Positions 22,358 to 27,922 of a stretch of 27,922 nucleotides of DNA are shown piece after piece. A program made the position numbers and the translations under genes. The stretch comes from Hylemonella sp. UBA6679 (GTDB lineage Bacteria; Pseudomonadota; Gammaproteobacteria; Burkholderiales; Burkholderiaceae_C). Within the stretch, counting starts at the first letter, position 1, and each line of letters opens with the position of its first letter. Under the pieces are notes generated by a model. The model saw only the letters and a list, made by a program, of their open reading frames with translations. It was not told where the DNA came from and did not search any database. The DNA is taken from assembly GCA_002454975.1 (NCBI GenBank), contig DKJZ01000035.1, positions 1 to 27,922 on the forward strand, written 5' to 3'.

Positions 22358-23347
22358 TTAACGCTTTTCGAGGGCAGCTGGGGGCCAAGCCTCCAGCTTC
22401 ATGCCCAATGTCAAACCACGGGAAGCGAGCACTTCCTTGATTTCATTGAGCGATTTGCGACCCAGGTTAGGGGTCTTGAGCAATTCATTTTCGGTGCGCT
22501 GAATCAGATCACCGATGTAATAAATGTTTTCAGCTTTCAAGCAGTTGGCCGAACGAACGGTGAGTTCGAGCTCGTCCACGGGGCGCAACAAAATCGGGTC
22601 GAACTGCGCGCTGCCACGAGGCGACGGCGAGTCAAATGCCGCCAACTCATTGCCTTCGAGCTGGGCAAACACAGCGAGCTGTTCCACCAAAATTTTGGCA
22701 GATGCGCGCACTGCGTCTTCAGCAGTGATGGCACCGTTGGTTTCGATTTCAACCACGAGTTTGTCGAGGTCAGTACGCTGCTCAACACGAGCGCTTTCAA
22801 CCGTGTAGCTCACGCGCTTGACGGGTGAGAACGAGGCATCAAGCACGATGCGACCAATGGATTTGGTCTGGTCATCGGCGTGACGACGCATCGAGCCGGG
22901 CACGTAGCCGCGGCCTTTTTCAACTTTGATCTGCATGTCGAGCTTGCCACCAGCCGAGAGCGTGGCGATCACGTGCTCAGGGTTAACAATTTCAACATCG
23001 TGGGGCGTTTGAATGTCGCCAGCAGTGACCAAACCTTCGCCGTCTTTACGCAGGCTCAAGGTGACTTCATCACGGTTATGCAACTTGAACACCACGCCTT
23101 TGAGGTTCAACAAGATGTTCACCACATCTTCTTGCACACCATCGATCGACGAGTACTCGTGCAGCACGTTGGCGATGGTCACCTCTGTGGCTGCGAAGCC
23201 AGGCATGGATGACAACAACACGCGGCGCAATGCATTACCCAAAGTGTGACCATAACCACGCTCAAAGGGCTCCAAAGCGACTTTAGCCCGGTTATGACCG
23301 AGCTGCTCAACGTTGATGGTTTTGGGTTTCAGCAGACTTGTTTGCAT
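22358..23347 (-). CDS. rpoA: RNA polymerase alpha subunit
   Basis: A 329-residue subunit. The N-terminal dimerisation domain shows GYGHTLGNALRRVLLSSMPG and FSPVKRVSYTVESARVEQRT; a linker rich in charged and proline residues follows; the C-terminal domain contains VRSANCLKAENIYYIGDLIQ and LGRKSLNEIKEVLASRGL, the surface that contacts UP elements and activators. Length is typical. It lies between rpsD and rplQ as in the canonical alpha operon. Confidence 0.99.
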   Translation of the reverse strand: MQTSLLKPKTINVEQLGHNRAKVALEPFERGYGHTLGNALRRVLLSSMPGFAATEVTIANVLHEYSSIDGVQEDVVNILLNLKGVVFKLHNRDEVTLSLRKDGEGLVTAGDIQTPHDVEIVNPEHVIATLSAGGKLDMQIKVEKGRGYVPGSMRRHADDQTKSIGRIVLDASFSPVKRVSYTVESARVEQRTDLDKLVVEIETNGAITAEDAVRASAKILVEQLAVFAQLEGNELAAFDSPSPRGSAQFDPILLRPVDELELTVRSANCLKAENIYYIGDLIQRTENELLKTPNLGRKSLNEIKEVLASRGLTLGMKLEAWPPAALEKR

Positions 23348-23450
23348 TCAGACTTCCTATCAATACCCCCGGCTCGTTACACCGGTAAGGCTGGTGAAGC
23401 ACCCAAATCGCGACGAGCGCGATTCAGGAACGGATTCAATTTGAATCTGA

Positions 23451-24074
23451 TTAGCGAGAGTACAACTCGACGATCAACGATTCATTGATGTCAGAGCCAA
23501 ATTCATCGCGATCAGGCACTTTCTTGAAAGTACCTTCGGCTTTGTCAATGTTGACTTCAACCCAAGCAGGGATACCAACTTGCTGAGCGAGTTGCAACGC
23601 CTCAACAATGCGGTTTTGCTTTTTAGATTTTTCGCGAACGGACACCACGTCACCTGTCTTCACACTGTAAGAAGGGATGTTGACGGATTGACCATTGACG
23701 GTGATGGCTTTGTGCGACACCAACTGGCGGGCTTCTGCACGTGTGGAGCCAAAGCCCATGCGGTACACCACGTTGTCCAGACGCGACTCAAGCAAGAACA
23801 ACAGGTTTGCACCGGTGTTGCCTTTGCGACGGTCAGCTTCGGCGAAGTAACGGCGAAACTGACGCTCAAGCACGCCATAGGTGCGCTTGACTTTTTGCTT
23901 TTCGCGCAACTGCAGACCGAAATCAGAGGTACGAGCACCGGAGGTGCGACCGTGCTGGCCGGGTTTGCTGTCGAATTTGGCCTTGTCGCTGATCGAGCGG
24001 CGTGCGCTCTTGAGGAACAAGTCCGTGCCTTCACGGCGTGAGAGTTTGGCCTTGGGGCCGAGGTAGCGTGCCAC
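23451..24074 (-). CDS. rpsD: 30S ribosomal protein S4
   Basis: A 207-residue protein beginning MARYLGPKAKLSRREGTDLF. The S4 RNA-binding domain is clear (ESRLDNVVYRMGFGSTRAEA, RQLVSHKAITVNGQSVNIPS). The start codon is GTG at 24074 with AAGGA seven bases upstream; no ATG fits. S4 nucleates the 30S body and in other bacteria represses its own operon through an mRNA structure. The 112-base leader before it holds a 16-base perfect palindrome and a hairpin, described separately. Confidence 0.98.
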   Translation of the reverse strand: MARYLGPKAKLSRREGTDLFLKSARRSISDKAKFDSKPGQHGRTSGARTSDFGLQLREKQKVKRTYGVLERQFRRYFAEADRRKGNTGANLLFLLESRLDNVVYRMGFGSTRAEARQLVSHKAITVNGQSVNIPSYSVKTGDVVSVREKSKKQNRIVEALQLAQQVGIPAWVEVNIDKAEGTFKKVPDRDEFGSDINESLIVELYSR

Positions 24075-24098
24075 TTGAACGTCCTTCTATGTCATCTG

Positions 24099-24180
24099 CT
24101 GCAGATATCTGCAGGAGCTGCCAGCCAAAACTGACAGCGGTGGGCTTGTTGAATTAAAGGACCCGTGCAAGCAGGGGTCC
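24099..24180 (-). promoter_or_regulatory. Structured leader between rpsK and rpsD
   Basis: A perfect 16-base palindrome CTGCAGATATCTGCAG lies at 24099-24114, 24 bases before the rpsD start. Further upstream on the minus strand GGACCC and GGGTCC (24159-24180) form a hairpin followed by TTTAATT, just after the rpsK stop. These could act in attenuation, RNA processing or S4 autoregulation. No experimental basis is visible in the sequence. Confidence 0.45.
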
Positions 24181-24186
24181 ACAAAC

Positions 24187-24591
24187 TTAAATACGGCGGC
24201 GTTTTTGAGGACGGCAACCGTTGTGCGGCACGGGTGTCACATCAGCAATGGTGTTGATGCGAATACCGAGCGCTGCCAGAGCACGAACCGAGGACTCGCG
24301 ACCTGGGCCGGGGCCTTTGATCTCAACGTCGAGGTTCTTGATACCCTGCTCAATGGCAGCACGACCAGCCACCTCAGAAGCCACCTGGGCTGCGAAGGGA
24401 GTGGACTTGCGTGAGCCCTTGAAACCTTGACCACCCGACGATGCCCACGACAAGGCATTGCCTTGACGATCGGTGATCGTGATGATGGTGTTGTTGAACG
24501 AAGCATGCACGTGGGCAATGCCGTCGGCAACATTCTTACGGACTTTTTTGCGAACGCGTTGTGCGGCGCTATTGGATGGTTGCTTGGCCAT
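24187..24591 (-). CDS. rpsK: 30S ribosomal protein S11
   Basis: A 134-residue protein. ADGIAHVHASFNNTIITITD, GGQGFKGSRKSTPFAAQVA and the C-terminal TPVPHNGCRPQKRRRI identify S11, part of the platform of the small subunit. The gene starts 19 bases after rpsM in the standard order rpsM-rpsK-rpsD. Confidence 0.98.
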   Translation of the reverse strand: MAKQPSNSAAQRVRKKVRKNVADGIAHVHASFNNTIITITDRQGNALSWASSGGQGFKGSRKSTPFAAQVASEVAGRAAIEQGIKNLDVEIKGPGPGRESSVRALAALGIRINTIADVTPVPHNGCRPQKRRRI

Positions 24592-24610
24592 GATGTTCTT
24601 TCAGTGCCTG

Positions 24611-24976
24611 TTATTTTTTCAGGGATTGAGCAGCTTTACGCGGACCTTTGCGGGTACGTGCATTGGTACGGGTACGCTGACCACGCATGGGCAAACCACG
24701 GCGATGACGGAAACCACGGTAGCAACCGATGTCCATCAAACGCTTGATGTTCATGGTTGTTTCACGGCGAAGGTCACCCTCGATCGTGAACTGAGCGATT
24801 TCGTCGCGGATTTTTTCGAGATCTCCATCCGTCAGGTCTTTGACCTTCTTGGAATAAGCGATGTCGCATGCTTCGCAAATTTTGCGAGCACGGGTACGAC
24901 CAATACCAAAGATTGCGGTCAAGCCGATTTCAGCGTGCTGATGCGGCGGAATGTTAATGCCAGCGATACGTGCCAT
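24611..24976 (-). CDS. rpsM: 30S ribosomal protein S13
   Basis: A 121-residue protein starting MARIAGINIPPHQHAEIGLT and ending in the basic tail RGQRTRTNARTRKGPRKAA, as in S13 of the small-subunit head. GIGRTRARKICEACDI is the helix-two-turn-helix region. It is the first gene of the classical alpha operon, 24 bases after rpmJ. Confidence 0.98.
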   Translation of the reverse strand: MARIAGINIPPHQHAEIGLTAIFGIGRTRARKICEACDIAYSKKVKDLTDGDLEKIRDEIAQFTIEGDLRRETTMNIKRLMDIGCYRGFRHRRGLPMRGQRTRTNARTRKGPRKAAQSLKK

Positions 24977-25000
24977 GTTGGTCCTCTATAACTCTTGCAA

Positions 25001-25114
25001 TCAGCCTTGACGCTGCTTGTGACGTGGATCTGTACAGATCACACGAACAACGCCTTTGCGGCGGATAATTTTGCAGTTACGGCAAATTTTTTTGACCGAA
25101 GCCGAAACTCTCAT
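25001..25114 (-). CDS. rpmJ: 50S ribosomal protein L36
   Basis: A 37-residue protein, MRVSASVKKICRNCKIIRRK followed by GVVRVICTDPRHKQRQG. The zinc ligands C-x2-C ... C ... H are intact (Cys11, Cys14, Cys27, His32), so this is the zinc-binding (C+) form. It lies between infA and rpsM, its usual place in Burkholderiales. Confidence 0.97.
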   Translation of the reverse strand: MRVSASVKKICRNCKIIRRKGVVRVICTDPRHKQRQG

Positions 25115-25187
25115 TTCACTCTCCTAAAACTCTTAAACGTTGACCTGTAAGCACCCAAGCTTGCAAGCGGATTGCCCTAAGACTGAC

Positions 25188-25406
25188 CTATTTGGCACGA
25201 AACACAATTCGCGCTCTGGTCAAGTCATAAGGCGTCAACTCAACCGTAACCTTGTCACCAGGCAAGATGCGTATGTAATGCATCCTCATCTTCCCTGAGA
25301 TGTGGCCTAAGACCACATGACCATTTTCTAACTTCACTCGAAACGTCGCGTTGGGCAAGTTCTCAACGACCTCGCCCTGCATCTGAATCACGTCGTCCTT
25401 GGACAT
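25188..25406 (-). CDS. infA: Translation initiation factor IF-1
   Basis: A 72-residue OB-fold protein: MSKDDVIQMQGEVVENLPNA, ENGHVVLGHISGKMRMHYIR, ILPGDKVTVELTPYDLTRAR. The ATG at 25406 gives the usual IF-1 length; a GTG at 25415 that overlaps the secY stop would add three residues and is a possible alternative. IF-1 blocks the A site during initiation. Located between secY and rpmJ as in other beta-proteobacteria. Confidence 0.96.
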   Translation of the reverse strand: MSKDDVIQMQGEVVENLPNATFRVKLENGHVVLGHISGKMRMHYIRILPGDKVTVELTPYDLTRARIVFRAK

Positions 25407-25411
25407 GTCGC

Positions 25412-26722
25412 TCACACATTGGTGGACTTGAAATTCGCTTTCTTCAACAAGGACTCATACTGTTGCGACATCAGGTAATTTTGTACCTGGGCCATGAAAT
25501 CCATGGTGACAACCACGATGATCAACAACGAAGTGCCGCCAAAGTAGAAAGGCACGTTGTATTTCAAGATCAAAAATTCCGGCAGCAGGCACACAAAGGT
25601 GATGTAAATAGCGCCGGCAAACGTCAAACGGAGCAATATTTTATCAATGTATTTGGCTGTTTGATCACCCGGGCGAATGCCAGGAATGAACGCACCACTT
25701 TTCTTGAGGTTGTCTGCCGTTTCGCGGCTGTTGAACACCAAGGCTGTGTAGAAAAAACAGAAAAACACAATGGCCGAGGCGTACAACATCACGTAGATGG
25801 GTTGGCCCGGTGTCAAGCTCGAGGCAATGTCCTTGAGCCAAACAAAACTGTCACCACTGCTGAACCAGCTCACCACCGTTGCAGGCAGCAAGATGATCGA
25901 CGATGCAAAAATCGGAGGAATCACACCAGCCATGTTGAGCTTCAAAGGCAGGTGCGACGATTGCCCACCATAGACCTTGTTACCCACTTGCCGACGCGCG
26001 TAATTCACCAAAATCTTGCGTTGGCCTCGCTCAACGAACACCACGAAGTAAGTGACACCAGCCACCAACAGCACGATGAAGAGTGCAGCAATGATGCTCA
26101 TCGCGCCAGTACGCACCAACTCAAGCAAACCACCGATGGCGCTTGGCAACCCAGCTGCAATGCCGCCGAAAATCAAAATCGAAATGCCATTGCCCAAACC
26201 ACGCTCAGTGATTTGCTCGCCCAGCCACATCAAAAACATGGTGCCTGCGGTCAACGTGCACACAGCAGTGATGCGAAAGCCAAAACCAGGCGACATCACC
26301 AAGCCAGCAGAACTCTCAAGCGCAACAGCAATACCAAAAGATTGGAACACTGCCAAACCAAGTGTGCCGTAGCGGGTGTACTGGGTGATTTTTCGACGAC
26401 CTGCTTCGCCCTCTTTCTTGAGTTGCTCAAAGCTGGGCAACACATAGGTCAAGAGCTGCATGATGATCGATGCCGAAATGTACGGCATGATCCCCAGCGC
26501 AAACACAGTGAACCGAGACAAAGCGCCACCCGAGAACATGTTGAACAAGCTCAGGATGCCGCCTTGCTGGTCTTTGAACAGCGAAGCGAGTTGGTCGGGG
26601 TTGATACCGGGCACAGGAATGTGCGCGCCGATGCGGTAAACAACCAGCGCGAGCAACAAGAACATCAGACGGCGACTGAGGTCACCGTACTTGTTCGCCG
26701 TCGAAGATGCGTTAGTTGCCAC
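25412..26722 (-). CDS. secY: Protein translocase subunit SecY
   Basis: A 436-residue inner-membrane channel protein with ten expected helices. RLMFLLLALVVYRIGAHIPV begins helix 1, and ALGIMPYISASIIMQLLTYV and FLMWLGEQITERGLGNGISI are conserved SecY blocks; the C-terminus FLMSQQYESLLKKANFKS is typical. The start is GTG at 26722, with AGAGG seven bases upstream; a TTG six bases earlier is too close to the Shine-Dalgarno. SecY with SecE and SecG forms the channel for unfolded exported and membrane proteins. It follows rplO by 15 bases. Confidence 0.97.
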   Translation of the reverse strand: MATNASSTANKYGDLSRRLMFLLLALVVYRIGAHIPVPGINPDQLASLFKDQQGGILSLFNMFSGGALSRFTVFALGIMPYISASIIMQLLTYVLPSFEQLKKEGEAGRRKITQYTRYGTLGLAVFQSFGIAVALESSAGLVMSPGFGFRITAVCTLTAGTMFLMWLGEQITERGLGNGISILIFGGIAAGLPSAIGGLLELVRTGAMSIIAALFIVLLVAGVTYFVVFVERGQRKILVNYARRQVGNKVYGGQSSHLPLKLNMAGVIPPIFASSIILLPATVVSWFSSGDSFVWLKDIASSLTPGQPIYVMLYASAIVFFCFFYTALVFNSRETADNLKKSGAFIPGIRPGDQTAKYIDKILLRLTFAGAIYITFVCLLPEFLILKYNVPFYFGGTSLLIIVVVTMDFMAQVQNYLMSQQYESLLKKANFKSTNV

Positions 26723-26737
26723 CGTCAAACCTCTGCA

Positions 26738-27169
26738 TTAAGCAATCGCACCGCCAGCAGCTTCAATGGCTGCTTTGGCACCTGCAGTCGCACCGATACC
26801 GTTGAGCTTGACCGACTTGGTCAGCGTACCGGTATTGATAACTTTCACAACTTTGGCGATTTCACCGACCAAACCAGCTTGTTTCAAAGCCAGCAAATCA
26901 ACTGAATCGAGGCCGAGATTTTCGAGTTGGGTCAAGGTGATTTCAGCGTTGAACTTCAAAGTCTGTGACTTGAAACCACGCTTGGGCAAGCGACGCTGCA
27001 AAGGCATTTGACCGCCTTCAAAGCCCACTTTGTGGTAACCGCCAGAACGCGATTTTTGACCTTTGTGACCACGACCGGCGGTTTTACCCAAACCGGAGCC
27101 GATACCACGGCCGACGCGACGCTTGGCGTGCTTGGCGCCAGGTGCGTGTTGAATGCTATTGAGTTCCAT
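26738..27169 (-). CDS. rplO: 50S ribosomal protein L15
   Basis: A 143-residue protein: MELNSIQHAPGAKHAKRRVG, then GRGIGSGLGKTAGRGHKGQK and GFEGGQMPLQRRLPKRGFKS. The second of two adjacent ATGs (27169) gives better spacing to AGAGG and the usual L15 N-terminus; 27172 is the alternative. L15 is a late assembly protein of the large subunit. The order rpsE-rpmD-rplO-secY is the standard spc operon. Confidence 0.98.
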   Translation of the reverse strand: MELNSIQHAPGAKHAKRRVGRGIGSGLGKTAGRGHKGQKSRSGGYHKVGFEGGQMPLQRRLPKRGFKSQTLKFNAEITLTQLENLGLDSVDLLALKQAGLVGEIAKVVKVINTGTLTKSVKLNGIGATAGAKAAIEAAGGAIA

Positions 27170-27179
27170 CATTTGCCTC

Positions 27180-27362
27180 TTACAGCACTTTGACCAGATA
27201 GCTGATCTTGTTGATCATGCCGCGAACTGCGGGCGTGTCTTGCAACTCGCTCACGCTGTTGAGCTTGCGAAGACCGAGGCCACGCACGGTGGCACGGTGT
27301 GATTCTTTGCAGCCGATAGGGCTACGAACCAATTGCAGTTTGACTGTTTGTTGTGTCGTCAT
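27180..27362 (-). CDS. rpmD: 50S ribosomal protein L30
   Basis: A 60-residue protein, typical bacterial length: KLQLVRSPIGCKESHRATVR, GLGLRKLNSVSELQDTPAVR, GMINKISYLVKVL. It lies 12 bases after rpsE and 10 bases before the rplO start in the spc operon. Confidence 0.98.
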   Translation of the reverse strand: MTTQQTVKLQLVRSPIGCKESHRATVRGLGLRKLNSVSELQDTPAVRGMINKISYLVKVL

Positions 27363-27374
27363 GATTTACCCCGA

Positions 27375-27899
27375 TCAGGCGAAGATGTCTTCAACGCTCT
27401 TGCCGCGTTTAGCTGCCACTTCACCTGGTGTGGTGCAGTTGGACAGTGCGTCCAATGTTGCACGCACCATGTTGTAGGGGTTGCTCGAACCGTGGCTCTT
27501 GGCGACGATGTCAGTGATACCCATCACTTCGAACACAGCGCGCATAGGACCACCAGCGATGATGCCCGTACCCTTGGGGGCGGGAGCCATCATCACGGAA
27601 GCTGCACCGTGACGGCCAGTCACCACGTGGTGAATCGAACCGTTCTTCAAAGAAACTTTAGCCAGGTTGCGGCGGGCCTCTTCCATGGCCTTTTGCACAG
27701 CTGCAGGCACTTCTTTCGACTTGCCTTTGCCCATGCCAACGCGGCCATCGCCATCACCCACCACGGTCAAGGCTGCGAAACCGAGAATACGGCCGCCCTT
27801 CACCACTTTGGTGACGCGGTTAACCGCAATCATCTTCTCGCGCAGACCGTCCTCAGGACCCTCGGCCTTACCTTGCATTTTTGCTTGAACTTTAGCCAT
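27375..27899 (-). CDS. rpsE: 30S ribosomal protein S5
   Basis: A 174-residue protein. The S5 double-stranded RNA-binding domain is clear: MIAVNRVTKVVKGGRILGFA and GDGDGRVGMGKGKSKEVPAA, then the C-terminal PAPKGTGIIAGGPMRAVFEV. S5 acts in decoding fidelity and mRNA unwinding. Two adjacent ATGs (27902 and 27899) are possible; the second matches the usual MAK start. Confidence 0.98.
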   Translation of the reverse strand: MAKVQAKMQGKAEGPEDGLREKMIAVNRVTKVVKGGRILGFAALTVVGDGDGRVGMGKGKSKEVPAAVQKAMEEARRNLAKVSLKNGSIHHVVTGRHGAASVMMAPAPKGTGIIAGGPMRAVFEVMGITDIVAKSHGSSNPYNMVRATLDALSNCTTPGEVAAKRGKSVEDIFA

Positions 27900-27916
27900 C
27901 ATTAATTCCGATCTGC

Positions 27917-27922
27917 TTAGAA
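27917..27922 (-). CDS. rplR: Probable last codon and stop of rplR (L18)
   Basis: The window ends with the minus-strand codons TTC TAA, 17 bases before rpsE. L18 commonly ends in phenylalanine and lies directly upstream of rpsE in the spc operon. The call rests on gene order and one codon. Confidence 0.5.
   Translation of the reverse strand, partial: F

Noticed and set aside
25463..26905. A 480-residue plus-strand open frame opposite secY and rplO
   Set aside because: It is antisense to two essential conserved genes, has no ribosome site, and has a His/Gln/Arg-rich shadow composition.

Overview
The window looks like a chromosomal segment of a betaproteobacterium of the order Burkholderiales, most likely family Comamonadaceae. 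This rests on the protein sequences (SecY, IF-1, ribosomal proteins, the permeases, the six-helix chemotaxis receptor) and on the gene order rplO-secY-infA-rpmJ-rpsM-rpsK-rpsD-rpoA-rplQ. No species can be named from the sequence alone. No transposase, integrase, CRISPR array or prophage gene is visible.

Layout from left to right. (1) 1-4957, all minus strand: the N-terminal part of an acyl-CoA dehydrogenase cut by the window edge, a TetR regulator with an operator-like promoter, a fumarylacetoacetate-hydrolase-family enzyme, the nucleoid occlusion factor slmA, argB (arginine biosynthesis), and an exported alpha/beta hydrolase. (2) 4958-8552: an intergenic region with a sigma-28-like promoter candidate, then a plus-strand 1099-residue protein made almost entirely of about 115-119 degenerate eight-residue repeats. 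This is the most unusual object in the window. (3) 8582-11278, minus: a photolyase/cryptochrome-like protein whose FAD domain comes first and whose C-terminal region resembles the normally N-terminal antenna domain, directly downstream of a chemotaxis receptor. (4) 11510-21725: a putative catabolic and uptake island. It has a five-gene HAAT-type ABC transporter (livH, livM, substrate-binding protein, livG, livF order), an asparaginase, a PuuE-like polysaccharide-deacetylase-family amidohydrolase, a luciferase-like monooxygenase with its flavin reductase, a PcaD/RutD-like hydrolase, and a divergent TetR regulator. (5) 21735-27922, minus: the distal spc and alpha ribosomal operons, followed by an initiator tRNA and a strong terminator.

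How the genes may work together. The island reads as one pathway. The transporter would import a nitrogen-containing compound. The two-component flavin monooxygenase would oxidise or open it. The PuuE-like enzyme, the asparaginase and the alpha/beta hydrolase would cleave amide, imide or lactone-type products. The substrate is unknown. A 41-bp aligned regulatory block occurs upstream of both livH and the flavin reductase, at the same internal spacing and orientation, so transporter and enzymes are probably co-regulated.

The repeat protein, the chemotaxis receptor and the photolyase-like protein lie together. The candidate sigma-28 promoter would place the repeat protein in the motility regulon, but that is only a hypothesis.
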